Made by a program: the position numbers and the translations under genes. The notes beneath the pieces were generated by a model that saw only the letters and a program-made list of their open reading frames with translations, was not told where the DNA came from and made no database searches. This document shows, one piece after another, positions 8,374 through 17,631 of a stretch of DNA of 64,000 nucleotides (position 1 is the stretch's first letter; every line of letters begins with the position of its first letter). The stretch comes from Hyphomonadaceae bacterium UBA7672. GTDB lineage: Bacteria; Pseudomonadota; Alphaproteobacteria; Caulobacterales; Hyphomonadaceae. The stretch lies in the NCBI GenBank assembly GCA_002483135.1, contig DLHI01000021.1, forward strand, positions 242-64,241, written 5' to 3'.

Positions 8374-8498
8374 CGTTTCTCTCCCTATCGGTTCGTTTCG
8401 ACCGTTGGGAGGGACTGTCGGACTGGGGTTGTGGTTGGGTCAAGCTGATCGCGCGCGCTGCAAGAGGGATTTATCGCCTCTGCGGAGCGCGCGGTGAG
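8374..8498. other. Intergenic, promoter region of the CocE-type gene
   Basis: This short stretch lies upstream of the hydrolase (minus strand). A GGAG-type ribosome binding site lies before the hydrolase ATG. No ORF or RNA was recognised before the inverted repeat. Confidence 0.3.
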
Positions 8499-8620
8499 AG
8501 ACCCCCACCTGTCCGCCCCCTAAACGGGGCGGAACCATGTTTCGCCAACTTACCTGACATTGAAGGACGGTGATCGCCCCAGGGTTCCGCCCCGTTTAGG
8601 GGGCGGACAGGTGGGGGTCT
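8499..8620. repeat. 38-bp perfect inverted repeat with 46-nt loop
   Basis: Arms 8499-8536 and 8583-8620 are exact reverse complements (they begin AGACCCCCACCTGTCCGCCC and continue through CCTAAACGGGGCGGAACC). The loop is unrelated sequence. The element sits between divergent genes and has no T-run, so it looks like a dispersed intergenic palindrome rather than a simple terminator. Confidence 0.95.
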
Positions 8621-8705
8621 GGTTCGGCAGGCTGAGCTGTCGCACCACGACGCCCCTACGGCAGCGGCTTTTCCTGTTGCTTCAATCGTGCTCATGCTCC
8701 GCCCC

Positions 8706-9680
8706 ATGGATGCCCTTCTGAAGCCGACCGTCATCGCGATCCCGTTTTTCCTGGTCACCTTCATTGCTGAATGGTGGGCGGTGAAGGCAGGTCGTCTGCG
8801 TGGGCGGTATGAGACCAGGGATGCGGTGACGTCGCTGTCGATGGGCGTGGGCAGCGTGATTGTGGATTCGCTGCTGGCCTCTATAGGCGTCTGGTTCCTG
8901 ATGCTGTTCTGGCCGTATCGGGTGTTCAACATTCCCGAGACGTGGTGGAGCTTTCTGATCGTCTTCGTGGCGTATGACCTGATCTATTACTGGAAGCATC
9001 GCTTCGCGCATGTGATCCGGTTCTGGTGGGCGGAGCATCACACGCACCATTCATCCGAACACTACAACCTGACCACGGCGCTGAGGCAGCCCTGGTTCGG
9101 GCCGATGACGGGGCAGATCATCATGTCGGCTCCGCTGGTGCTGCTCGGCTTCCATCCCGCCTTCATCGCGCTGTCGGCGGGTGTGAACCTGGTCTACCAG
9201 TACTGGATTCACACCGAGGCGATCGGGCGGATGCATCCGTGGTTCGAGGCGGTGATGAACACGCCGAGCCATCATCGCGTGCATCACGCCACCAACCCGC
9301 GCTATCTCGACGCCAACTTCGCGGGCGTGTTCATCATCTGGGACAGGATGTTCGGATCGTTCGTGCCGGAGCTGGATCACGACAAGCCCGTCTACGGCAC
9401 CGTGAAGCCGATCAACACGTTCAATCCGGTGCGCGTGGCGTATGGCGAGATTGGTTCGCTGCTGCGCGATTGCTGGAGGGATGGCCTGCGGCCATGGCGC
9501 TGGGTCGGCCGCTTCATCAACAAGCCGGGCTGGTCGCCCGATGGCGCCCATTCGCGTTCGGGCGAGCTGAAGGCGGCTTATCTCGCAGCGCATCCCGAGC
9601 AGGCGGGCACGCCGGGGCTGCCGGTGAAGTACGCGCCCAAAACGAAAGTTCCGCCGCAACAGGCTGTCGCGGCGGAGTGA
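8706..9680 (+). CDS. Sterol desaturase / fatty acid hydroxylase family membrane protein
   Basis: The product is 324 aa with several membrane helices in the first ~190 residues. It carries the histidine boxes that bind the di-iron centre: HRFAH, HHTHHSSEH and HRVHHATN. The family performs O2-dependent hydroxylation or desaturation of lipids such as fatty acids, sterols and hopanoids, or cleavage of ether lipids. Alternative in-frame starts exist at 8688 (GTG) and 8694 (ATG); none has a strong ribosome binding site. The C-terminal ~60 residues are polar. No neighbour identifies the substrate. Confidence 0.88.
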   Translation: MDALLKPTVIAIPFFLVTFIAEWWAVKAGRLRGRYETRDAVTSLSMGVGSVIVDSLLASIGVWFLMLFWPYRVFNIPETWWSFLIVFVAYDLIYYWKHRFAHVIRFWWAEHHTHHSSEHYNLTTALRQPWFGPMTGQIIMSAPLVLLGFHPAFIALSAGVNLVYQYWIHTEAIGRMHPWFEAVMNTPSHHRVHHATNPRYLDANFAGVFIIWDRMFGSFVPELDHDKPVYGTVKPINTFNPVRVAYGEIGSLLRDCWRDGLRPWRWVGRFINKPGWSPDGAHSRSGELKAAYLAAHPEQAGTPGLPVKYAPKTKVPPQQAVAAE

Positions 9681-9699
9681 TTTTCGAGAAGACTGCGGC

Positions 9700-9972
9700 C
9701 TACTTCTGCGAGCAGGCCTGATCGGCGGCGGCAATTTCCGCAAGCGTTACTTCCAGATCGTCGCCAACATCCCCCTTCGACATCCTGCTGAAGGCCTCGG
9801 GCGAGAGTTTCTCCTGCAGGATTTTCGTCACGCAGGTGCAGCGCGCAGGCGTCCCGTCGCTGACAATGCAGCGATCATAGGCCGCCCGCGCCTCTCCGGT
9901 GAAGGGAACGCCATCGCCGCACGCCGCCAGTAGAGCCAGCGGCGTGAGCGTGAGTGAAAGCTGCAATCTCAT
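9700..9972 (-). CDS. Small Cys-rich lipoprotein
   Basis: The product is 90 aa with a lipobox LLAAC (Cys18). The mature part has further cysteines (DRCIVSD, RCTCVTK and ACSQK near the end) that could form two disulfides. The ATG overlaps the stop of the DUF885 gene at 9969 by 4 nt, so it is the last gene of that operon. It is probably a periplasmic or outer-membrane partner of the DUF885 proteins, but this is inferred from position only. Confidence 0.75.
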   Translation of the reverse strand: MRLQLSLTLTPLALLAACGDGVPFTGEARAAYDRCIVSDGTPARCTCVTKILQEKLSPEAFSRMSKGDVGDDLEVTLAEIAAADQACSQK

Positions 9973-11801
9973 TGCTGCGCCTTTACCTTCTCAATCCACC
10001 GCTTCACGCGCGCCTCAAGAACCGGCAGGGGCAGCGAGCCGCCACCAAGCACGGTGTCGTGGAAGCCGGCCATGGTGAACTTGTCGCCAAGCTCCTTCTG
10101 GGCCAGCGCACGCAGCTCCTGAATCTTGATCATGCCGATCTTGTAGGCCGTCGCCTGGCCCGGCCAGACGATGTAGCGGCGGACCTCGGAGCGAACCGCG
10201 CCCTCAGGCGTCGGGCCGTTGTCGAGGAAGTATTTCACCGCCTGTTCCTCGGTCCATCCCTTCGAGTGGATGCCCGTATCCACGACAAGCCTGATGGCGC
10301 GCCAGATCTCCGCGCCGAGACGGCCGAAGTCGGAGTACGGGTCCTTGTAGAAGCCCATCTCCTTGGACAGCGCTTCGGAATACAGACCCCAGCCTTCCTG
10401 GTACGCGGTTGAGCCATACTGGGTGCGGAACTTCGGGATGCCCTTCAGTTCCTGCGCGATGGCGATCTGCAAGTGGTGGCCCGGAACGCCCTCGTGGTAA
10501 GCGATGGCTTCGAGCGTGTAGGTCGGCATCGCCTTCATGTCGCTGAGGTGGGCGTAGAAAACGCCCGGCCGCGAGCCATCCGGCGTCGAGGGGAAGTAGT
10601 GTTGCGCTCCGCCGTCTTCCTCGCGGAATGGCTCGACGCGCTTCACCACCAGCTGGGCCTTCGGCAGGATGCCGAAATACTCGGGCAGCTTCGCCGTCAT
10701 GCCCTCCAGATAGTCTTCCGACATCTTGATGTACTGCGCGCGGCCCGCATCGTCGTTGGACAGCTGGAACTGCGGCGAGGTGCGCATGAAATCGAAGAAC
10801 TCGACCAGCGTGCCCTTGAAGCCCACTTGCTCCTTGATCTTCTCCATCTCGCCATGGATGCGCGCGACTTCCGAGAGCCCCAGCTCATGGATTTCGTTCG
10901 CCGTCATTGTGGTGGTCGTCTGCTGCGCCAGCGCGTTGTCGTAGAAAGCCACGCCATCCTTCAGCGCGGAGGCGCCGGTAGCCTGCTCCGATGTGTTCGG
11001 GCGGTCTTCCTTCAGCCAGGCGATAACGCGCTCATAGGCGGGTTTCAACTTGTCGATCAGGGCGGCCTTCGCCGCCGTTTCGATTGCCTTCGACTCCTCC
11101 GCCGTCAGCTTGCCATCATCCACCAGCGTCTTCAGCTCGGACTTCACATCCGCCCAGATCGGCGAATCCGCGCCGGGGCCGAATGGGGCGCCCGTGATCA
11201 CGTTGGCCGAAAGCTTGATTGAATCGTCGTAAGCGAACCGCGGCGCGCGATTACCCTCGGCCGCCGCCAGCTTCGCCTGCTCCAGAGACTGGTCCATGGC
11301 GCGGCCGATTTCGCCGATACGCGAGACATACGCGTCCATGTCGGACTTGTCGGCGACCTCGTGGAACTGCATCACGAACTGCGGCAGGAAAGCGTGCGGG
11401 CCGTCCTTCACGAAGATATAAGGCGAGCGGCGGAACTTCGCATCCTTCTCGCCCATCTCCAGCTGAAGCGCCCAGATGTCGAACGACGTGCGCGCTTCCT
11501 CGTTCAGCTTCGTCGGGTCGAACTTCTCCTTCATCTCGGCGACCGAGGCGCGGCGCCATTCCAGCTCGCGATCGATCGCCGCCTCGCTGAAATCGTCGAG
11601 CTTGTCGTACTGGTCCTTGCTGCCCTGCAAGGTGAGCGAGATGGGGCTCATCTGCAGCTCTTCTTCATATTCGACATCGAACCATGCATTGATGTCTGCG
11701 CTGGCCTTGGCGATCTCCTCGGCCGTCGGCGCAGCCGGCGCCGGATTGCCGCACGCTGCCAAAGCCAGCAGCGACACCGCTGCCGTGAAAAGAACCCGCA
11801 T
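9969..11801 (-). CDS. DUF885 family lipoprotein, copy 4 of 4 (putative metallopeptidase)
   Basis: The product is 610 aa with a lipoprotein signal (SLLALAACG). DUF885 features are DELGLxEVxRIHGEM-like (EIHELGLSEVARIHGEMEKI) in the middle and the conserved AYHEGVPGHHLQIAIAQE, an HExxxHH-type site expected to bind zinc. Sequence continues with FRTQYGSTAYQEGWGLY and ends PVLEARVKRWIEKVKAQQ. Related DUF885 proteins are thought to be peptidases, but substrates are unproven. The ATG at 11801 has GGGAGACGAAG upstream and was preferred over a TTG at 11816. Paralogues follow upstream at 11853, 13690 and 15625. Confidence 0.88.
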   Translation of the reverse strand: MRVLFTAAVSLLALAACGNPAPAAPTAEEIAKASADINAWFDVEYEEELQMSPISLTLQGSKDQYDKLDDFSEAAIDRELEWRRASVAEMKEKFDPTKLNEEARTSFDIWALQLEMGEKDAKFRRSPYIFVKDGPHAFLPQFVMQFHEVADKSDMDAYVSRIGEIGRAMDQSLEQAKLAAAEGNRAPRFAYDDSIKLSANVITGAPFGPGADSPIWADVKSELKTLVDDGKLTAEESKAIETAAKAALIDKLKPAYERVIAWLKEDRPNTSEQATGASALKDGVAFYDNALAQQTTTTMTANEIHELGLSEVARIHGEMEKIKEQVGFKGTLVEFFDFMRTSPQFQLSNDDAGRAQYIKMSEDYLEGMTAKLPEYFGILPKAQLVVKRVEPFREEDGGAQHYFPSTPDGSRPGVFYAHLSDMKAMPTYTLEAIAYHEGVPGHHLQIAIAQELKGIPKFRTQYGSTAYQEGWGLYSEALSKEMGFYKDPYSDFGRLGAEIWRAIRLVVDTGIHSKGWTEEQAVKYFLDNGPTPEGAVRSEVRRYIVWPGQATAYKIGMIKIQELRALAQKELGDKFTMAGFHDTVLGGGSLPLPVLEARVKRWIEKVKAQQ

Positions 11802-11852
11802 CTTCGTCTCCCTCAATCTGAAACCGCCGGGCCGGAGCCCGGCGTTCCCAAC

Positions 11853-13679
11853 CTAGCCCTTCACTTTTTCGATCCACCGCTTCACGCGCGCCTCGAGGAC
11901 CGGAAGCGGCAGGGCGCCTCCGCCCAGCACGGTGTCGTGGAAGCCAGCCATGGTGAACTTGTCGCCAAGCTCCTTCTGGGCCAGCGCGCGCAGCTCCTGG
12001 ATCTTGATCATGCCGATCTTGTAGGAGGTCGCCTGACCCGGCCACACGAAGTAACGGCGGATTTCGGACCGGATGGCGTCCTCGGGCGTTGGCGAGTTGG
12101 CCATGAAGTACTGGACGGCCTGTTCCTGCGTCCATCCCTTGGCATGGATGCCGGTGTCGACGACCAGACGCACGGCGCGCCACATCTCGTTGTTGAGGCG
12201 GCCCATGTCGGAATACGGGTCGGTATAGAAACCGCCCATCTCCTTCGCCAGCATCTCCGTGTAGAGCGCCCAACCCTCGGCATAGGCCGTGGAATTGTAC
12301 TGCGTGCGGAACTTCGGAATGCCCGTCAACTCCTGTGCGATGGCGATCTGCATGTGATGGCCCGGCAAGGCTTCGTGATAGGTCGTGCTCTCAAGGTCCC
12401 ACATCGGCATCGTCGTCGTGTCCAGCAGGTGCACATAGTAGATGCCGGGCCGCGAGCCATCGACCGATGGCGGGTAGTAGTGCTGCACGCCGCCCGCTTC
12501 CTCGCGGAAGGATTCGACGCGCTTCACGACGAGGGGCGCCTTGGGCATGATGCCGAAGTATTCTGGCAGGCGCGCACGCATGCCCGCAACATAGTCGTCT
12601 GCCTGCTTCAGGTAGGCGGCGCGGCCAGCATCGGTATTCGGCTTATAGAACTGCTTGTCCTCGCGCATGTGCTTGAACATGGCCGGCAGGTCGCCCTGAA
12701 AGCCGACAGACTCCCGGATACCCTCCATTTCAGAGCGAATGCGCGCGACTTCCTTGAGTCCAAGCTCGTGGATCTCGTCCGCGGTCATCGTCGTGGTGGT
12801 CTGTAGCTCAAGCGCGACATCGTAGTAGGCCGCCCCGTCCGGCAGGGCGCCCACACCCTTTGCGTCCGGGCTGGCATTTGCCTTGTCGCTCTGCAGCCAG
12901 GCGATGATCCGCTCATAGGCTGGTTTGACCGATGTGGTCAGCGTTTCGCGGGCCGTTGCCTCGAAAGCGGCGCCCTCTTCCGCGGTGATCTTGCCGCCGT
13001 CCAGCAGCGCCTGCACCTTGACCTTCACATCCGCCAGCAGCGGTGAATCCTTGCCCGGACCGAACGGCGCGCCCGTGATGACATTGCCCGCCTCCTCGAT
13101 CACCTGATCGTAGGAAAACAGTGGAGGACGCACGCCCGCTTCCGCTGACAGCCTGGACTGCTCGATTGTCTGATCGATGGCCGTTGCGAATGCGCCGAGG
13201 CGCGACATGTAGGCGTCCATGTCCGCCTTCTCAGTCACCTCGTGGAAGTTGATCATGAAAGCCGGCAGGTAGACCGGCACGGAATCGCGGATGAAGGTGT
13301 AGGGATAGCGGCGGAACTTGTCGGCCTTGTCCGCCTGGTCGAGCTGCAGCGCCCACATGTCGAAAGACGTCCGCGACTCCTCGTCCAGCTTCGCCGGATC
13401 GAACTTTGATTTCATCTCCGCCACGCTCTCGCGCAGCCAGGCCAGCCTCCTGTCCAGGAACGCCTCGCTCATGTCGTCGAGCTTGTCGTTCTGGTCCTTG
13501 CGGCCCTGCATGGTGAGCTGCATGGGGCTCATCTGCAGGCTCTCCTCGTACTCCGCATCGAGCCAGACGGTGAGGTCGGCGCTTGCCTGCGCGATCTCTT
13601 CAGCGGTCGGCGCCGGCGGCGTGGCGGGGCCGCAAGCAGTGACAAGGACCAGGAGGCCCGCAGCGATCATCCGTCTCAT
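11853..13679 (-). CDS. DUF885 family lipoprotein, copy 3 of 4
   Basis: The product is 608 aa with a lipobox VTAC near residue 16. It shares the array's layout: PTAEEIAQASADLTVWLDAEYEE at the N-terminus (in part), DEIHELGLKEVARI, then TYHEALPGHHMQIAIAQE with the metal-binding HExxxHH pattern. In this copy an Ala-Leu replaces the Gly-Val after the glutamate seen in copies 2 and 4. AGGAGA lies at ideal spacing before the ATG. It is separated by ~50 nt from copy 4 and 10 nt from copy 2, so they are co-transcribed. Confidence 0.88.
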   Translation of the reverse strand: MRRMIAAGLLVLVTACGPATPPAPTAEEIAQASADLTVWLDAEYEESLQMSPMQLTMQGRKDQNDKLDDMSEAFLDRRLAWLRESVAEMKSKFDPAKLDEESRTSFDMWALQLDQADKADKFRRYPYTFIRDSVPVYLPAFMINFHEVTEKADMDAYMSRLGAFATAIDQTIEQSRLSAEAGVRPPLFSYDQVIEEAGNVITGAPFGPGKDSPLLADVKVKVQALLDGGKITAEEGAAFEATARETLTTSVKPAYERIIAWLQSDKANASPDAKGVGALPDGAAYYDVALELQTTTTMTADEIHELGLKEVARIRSEMEGIRESVGFQGDLPAMFKHMREDKQFYKPNTDAGRAAYLKQADDYVAGMRARLPEYFGIMPKAPLVVKRVESFREEAGGVQHYYPPSVDGSRPGIYYVHLLDTTTMPMWDLESTTYHEALPGHHMQIAIAQELTGIPKFRTQYNSTAYAEGWALYTEMLAKEMGGFYTDPYSDMGRLNNEMWRAVRLVVDTGIHAKGWTQEQAVQYFMANSPTPEDAIRSEIRRYFVWPGQATSYKIGMIKIQELRALAQKELGDKFTMAGFHDTVLGGGALPLPVLEARVKRWIEKVKG

Positions 13680-13689
13680 CGATCTCTCC

Positions 13690-15516
13690 TCAGGACGTCT
13701 TCTGGCCGGCGATCCACGCGCGCACGCGCTGTTCCAGAACGGGCAGCGGCATCGATCCGCCGCCGATCACGATGTCGTGGAAGCCGCTGAGATTGAACTT
13801 GTCGCCCAGTTCGGTCTCGGCTTCGGCGCGCAGTTTCTGGATCGCGATCATGCCGATCTTGTAGGTTGTCGCCTGCGCCGGGTTCATCAGGAAGCGCCGC
13901 ACTTCGCTCTTGATCGAGCTTTCCGGACGCGCCGAGTTCGCCATCGCCCAGGCCACCGCCTCGTCTTCCGTCCAGCCCTTCGCATGCAGACCGGTGTCGA
14001 GCACCAGCCGCACCGCGCGCCACAGCTCAGAATTCAAGCGGCCGAAATCGTTGTACGGCTCCGTGAAGCCGCCCATCTCCTTGCCGAGTTCTTCGGCATA
14101 GAGACCCCAGCCCTCGCTGAACGCGGAATAGCCATACTGCGTCCGGAACACCGGAATGTCCGTCAGCTCGTTCTGGATCGCGATCTGCATGTGGTGGCCC
14201 GGAACGCCCTCGTGATAGGCGAGGCTTTCCAGCGCCCAAAGAGACACCGCGCTCATGTCGATCAGGTGCGCATAGAAGATGCCGGGCTGCTTCCCGTCAG
14301 GGGTCGGTCCGTAATAGTGCGCCGCGCCGCCGGGCTGTTCCCGGAATGCCTCGACGCGCTTCACCACCAGCGGCGCCTTGGGCAGGCGTCCGAAATACCC
14401 CGGTAGCCGCTTGTACATGACATCCAGATAGCCCTGCGCCGTCTCGAGATACTTCGCACGGCCCTCGTCCGTGTTTGGCAGGTAGAACTGCTTGTCCGTG
14501 CGCATGAACGTGAAAAACGCGCTCATGTCGCCCGTGAAGTTGGTCGCGACACGGATCTTGTCCATCTCGCCATGGATGCGCTTCACTTCAGACAGACCCA
14601 ACTCATGGATCTCGTCCGCTGTCATCTTGGTCGTGGTCTGCAGCTCGAGCGCCGCATTGTACCAGTCCGTCCCGTTCGGCAGCGTCAGCGCACCGACCTT
14701 GCCCGAACCCGCGTTCGACATGTCTTCCTGAAGCCATGCGATCAGCCGCTCATAAGCCGGCTTCACGCTGTCGTTCAGCGCCGCCGCAGCAGCATCCGTC
14801 CACGCTTTCACCTGCTCCGGCGTTGCTTTTCCGGCCGTCTGGAGCTCTGCCGCTTTCCGCTTCACATCCTCGAACAGCGGCGAGTCACCCGCCCCGCCAA
14901 ACGGCGCACCGGAGATGACATTCCGCGCTTCGGTGGCCGTGCGCTCATAGCCGAACTTCGGCGTACGAACGCCATCGGCCGCCGCGAGCTTCGCCCGTTC
15001 CGTGTTTTGGTCGATCGCGGGCCCCAGCGCTTTCAGCCGCGCGATGTAGGCGTCCACATCCGCCGGCTCATCCACCTTGTGATACGTAATCAGGAAGTTC
15101 GGCAGCCCGGTGTGCGGCCCGCTGAAGCCGTAGATGTAGTCATGCCGCAGCCACTTCGCGCGGAGCTCCGTGCGCGCCAGCTCAGCTTCCCACATCGCCC
15201 AGGAAATCTTCCCATCGTCATTCAGCTTCGCCGGATCAACCGCCGCCCTCATGCCGTCGACGCTCTCGCGTCGCCAGGCCAGCTGCTTCTGGAAATCCGT
15301 TTCCGAGAAATCGCCGAGCTGGTCGTACAGTTCCTTGCGCCCCATCTGCGTCAGCATGGTGGGGTTCATCCCCAGCTCTTCCTCGAACTCGGCATCGAGA
15401 TAGTCGGTGAGCTTCTTGCTCTCCGCTGCGATCTCTTCAACCGTGGGCCCCGCCGGCGCCGCCGGGCTGCACGCTGCAGCAAGAGCCATCAGGCCCGCGG
15501 CAAACAGAAGTCTCAT
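13690..15516 (-). CDS. DUF885 family lipoprotein, copy 2 of 4
   Basis: The product is 608 aa with a lipoprotein signal (LAAACSPAAP). It has DEIHELGLSEVKRIHGEM and AYHEGVPGHHMQIAIQNE at the presumed metal site, followed by FRTQYGYSAFSEGWGLY. C-terminal PLPVLEQRVRAWIAGQKTS matches the array consensus but is the most diverged tail. The gene lies 10 nt upstream of copy 3. The mature region is as divergent as expected for old duplicates, so the array is not a recent amplification. Confidence 0.88.
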   Translation of the reverse strand: MRLLFAAGLMALAAACSPAAPAGPTVEEIAAESKKLTDYLDAEFEEELGMNPTMLTQMGRKELYDQLGDFSETDFQKQLAWRRESVDGMRAAVDPAKLNDDGKISWAMWEAELARTELRAKWLRHDYIYGFSGPHTGLPNFLITYHKVDEPADVDAYIARLKALGPAIDQNTERAKLAAADGVRTPKFGYERTATEARNVISGAPFGGAGDSPLFEDVKRKAAELQTAGKATPEQVKAWTDAAAAALNDSVKPAYERLIAWLQEDMSNAGSGKVGALTLPNGTDWYNAALELQTTTKMTADEIHELGLSEVKRIHGEMDKIRVATNFTGDMSAFFTFMRTDKQFYLPNTDEGRAKYLETAQGYLDVMYKRLPGYFGRLPKAPLVVKRVEAFREQPGGAAHYYGPTPDGKQPGIFYAHLIDMSAVSLWALESLAYHEGVPGHHMQIAIQNELTDIPVFRTQYGYSAFSEGWGLYAEELGKEMGGFTEPYNDFGRLNSELWRAVRLVLDTGLHAKGWTEDEAVAWAMANSARPESSIKSEVRRFLMNPAQATTYKIGMIAIQKLRAEAETELGDKFNLSGFHDIVIGGGSMPLPVLEQRVRAWIAGQKTS

Positions 15517-15533
15517 TATTCATCTCCCGAAAT

Positions 15534-15622
15534 CTGGGACTGCCGGTCGCCTGTCCGGCATTCCTGAAACAAGGACAGCGGGCCTTGCGGCCCGCCTGCC
15601 GGGTAGGCGCCCGGCGGTCCCG
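15534..15622. repeat. GC-rich palindromic spacer (CCGCCGGG/GGCGGTCC family)
   Basis: The spacer between DUF885 copies 1 and 2 contains GACTGCCGGTCGCCTGTCC near one end, GCGCCCGGCGGTCCCG near the other, and an internal hairpin GCGGGCCTTGCGGCCCGC. The same vocabulary recurs at 11821-11855, 19505-19532 and 27856-27970. Confidence 0.6.
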
Positions 15623-15624
15623 AC

Positions 15625-17463
15625 TTAGGCCTTCTTCTGCGCTTCGATCCAGCGGTCGATCTTCTTTTCCAGCACCGGAAGCGGCAGAGCGCCGCCGCCG
15701 AGGATCTGGTCGTGGAAGTCGGGATAGCTGAACTTGTCGCCAAGTTCGGCCCGCGCCTTGTCGCGCATTTGCTGTAGCCGGATCATGCCGATCTTGTAGG
15801 CCGTCGCCTGCCCTGCCGACGTGATGTAGCGGCGGACTTCGGAGGCGATTGCGCCTTCGGCGATGGAGGAGTTCTCGGTGAAATACTTCACCGCCTGTTC
15901 CTCGGTCCATCCCTTCGAGTGGATTCCGGTGTCGACCACGAGACGGATCGCGCGCCAGATTTCGCCCGAGAGCTGGCCATAGTGGCTGTAGGGGTCCTTG
16001 AGGAAACCCATCTCCTTGGCCAGCGCTTCGGAATAGAGCCCCCAGCCTTCGGAGTAGGCCGTAAAGCCAAGTTGCGTGCGGAATTTCGGCAGCTTGTTCG
16101 GGCCCGTCTCGGCTTCCAGCTCCTGCTGGATCGAGATCTGCATGTGATGGCCCGGCAGGCCTTCATGATAGGCGATGTCTTCCAGCATGTAGGTCGGCAT
16201 CGCGTTCATGTCGGAGAGGTGGGCGTAATAGATGCCCGGGCGCGAACCATCCGGCGTGCCCGACTGGTAGTGCTGGGCGCCGCCCGGCTCTTCGCGATAG
16301 GGCTCGACGCGTTTCACGATGAGATCGGCCTTGGGCAGGCGACCGAAATACTTCGGCAGGGCCAGTTTCATCTCTTCGATGTGCTTGGTCGCGCGGTCGA
16401 TATATTCCTGCGCGCCAGCGTCGTTGTTGGGCAGGTAGAACTGCTTGTCCGTGCGCATGAAAGCGAAGAATTCCTGCAGCGTGCCCTTGAAGCCCGCTTC
16501 TTCCTTCACCTTCTCCATCTCACCGTGGATGCGCGCGACTTCCGACAGGCCGAGCTGGTGGATCTCGTCGGCCGTCATGTCGGTCGTCGTCATCAGGTTC
16601 AGCATGGCGTTGTAGTACGCTTCGCCATTCGGCAAGGAGCCGACGCCCTGCGCCTGGGGCGAGGCGTTGACCTTGTCCTCTGCGACCCATGCGACGAGCC
16701 GGTCGTAGGCGGGCTTCATCTTGTCGACCATCGCGGCCCGAAGCTGCTCGGTGAGAGCTGAGCCTTCTTCCGCCGTGATCTTTCCGCCTTCGACCAGCGC
16801 GGCGATCTTCGCCTTGCCGTCGCCGAACAGGGCGGTGTCGCCTTCGCCGGCGAACGGAGCGCCCGCAAGCACGCGCGCGACTTCCGAAGTTGTCTGGTCA
16901 TAGGCGAAGCCCGGCATGCGAATGCCGTCAGCCGCCGCCAGCTTTGCGCGCTCGATCAGCACATCCAGCGTCGGCCCGATGGCGGCAACGCGGGAGATAT
17001 AGGCTTCCATGTCCGACTTCTCGTCGACCCGGTGCTGGTTGACCATGAAGTTGACGAGGCCGGTGTGTGCGCCGTTGCGGCCGAAGATGTAACGGTGGCG
17101 CCGGAACTGATTCTGTTTCTCGGCGCGGTCGAGCTGCATCTCCCAGATTTCGTAGGAGAGCCGCGCGTCCTCGGTCAGCGTCTCGGGGTCGAACTTCTCC
17201 TTCATGTCGGCGACGCTTTCGCGGAGCCAGGCAAGTTCGTCGTCCATCGCCTTCTCGGTGCGATCGTCGAGTTCGCCGTAGCGTTCCTTGCGCCCCTGCG
17301 AGGTCAGCTCCTGCGGCGAGCGCATCAGCTCTTCCTCGTATTCCTGATCCAGATAGACCACGAGGTCCGCGCTGTTCTTCGCGATCTCCGCTGCTGTCGG
17401 GGCCGCAGGCCCGCACGCCGCCAGCACCGCCAGCATCATGCCAGCGCCAAAGATTGCCCTCAT
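15625..17463 (-). CDS. DUF885 family lipoprotein, copy 1 of 4
   Basis: The product is 612 aa with a lipoprotein signal ending LAACGPAAP. It carries DEIHQLGLSEVARIHGEM and AYHEGLPGHHMQISIQQE. A four-residue insertion (ETGP region, in ELEAETGPNKLPKFRTQ) after the metal site distinguishes it from the other copies. The reading frame is open 21 codons further, but ATG at 17463 starts the signal peptide and has GGGAGAG upstream. It is the first gene of the cluster and its promoter should lie in 17464-17600. Confidence 0.88.
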   Translation of the reverse strand: MRAIFGAGMMLAVLAACGPAAPTAAEIAKNSADLVVYLDQEYEEELMRSPQELTSQGRKERYGELDDRTEKAMDDELAWLRESVADMKEKFDPETLTEDARLSYEIWEMQLDRAEKQNQFRRHRYIFGRNGAHTGLVNFMVNQHRVDEKSDMEAYISRVAAIGPTLDVLIERAKLAAADGIRMPGFAYDQTTSEVARVLAGAPFAGEGDTALFGDGKAKIAALVEGGKITAEEGSALTEQLRAAMVDKMKPAYDRLVAWVAEDKVNASPQAQGVGSLPNGEAYYNAMLNLMTTTDMTADEIHQLGLSEVARIHGEMEKVKEEAGFKGTLQEFFAFMRTDKQFYLPNNDAGAQEYIDRATKHIEEMKLALPKYFGRLPKADLIVKRVEPYREEPGGAQHYQSGTPDGSRPGIYYAHLSDMNAMPTYMLEDIAYHEGLPGHHMQISIQQELEAETGPNKLPKFRTQLGFTAYSEGWGLYSEALAKEMGFLKDPYSHYGQLSGEIWRAIRLVVDTGIHSKGWTEEQAVKYFTENSSIAEGAIASEVRRYITSAGQATAYKIGMIRLQQMRDKARAELGDKFSYPDFHDQILGGGALPLPVLEKKIDRWIEAQKKA

Positions 17464-17631
17464 CCCGCTCTCCCGACTGCAATTTCCGCCCTGACCTTGA
17501 GGCGATATAGCGTGATCATTCTGCACATGTCACGGCAGACGCAATCAATTGAACGGGGGCGCCGGACATTGCTGTTCCCTTGACCTCGTCCCGTCACAGC
17601 CTGAATACGGATGAAAACAAGAGGAAACCCC

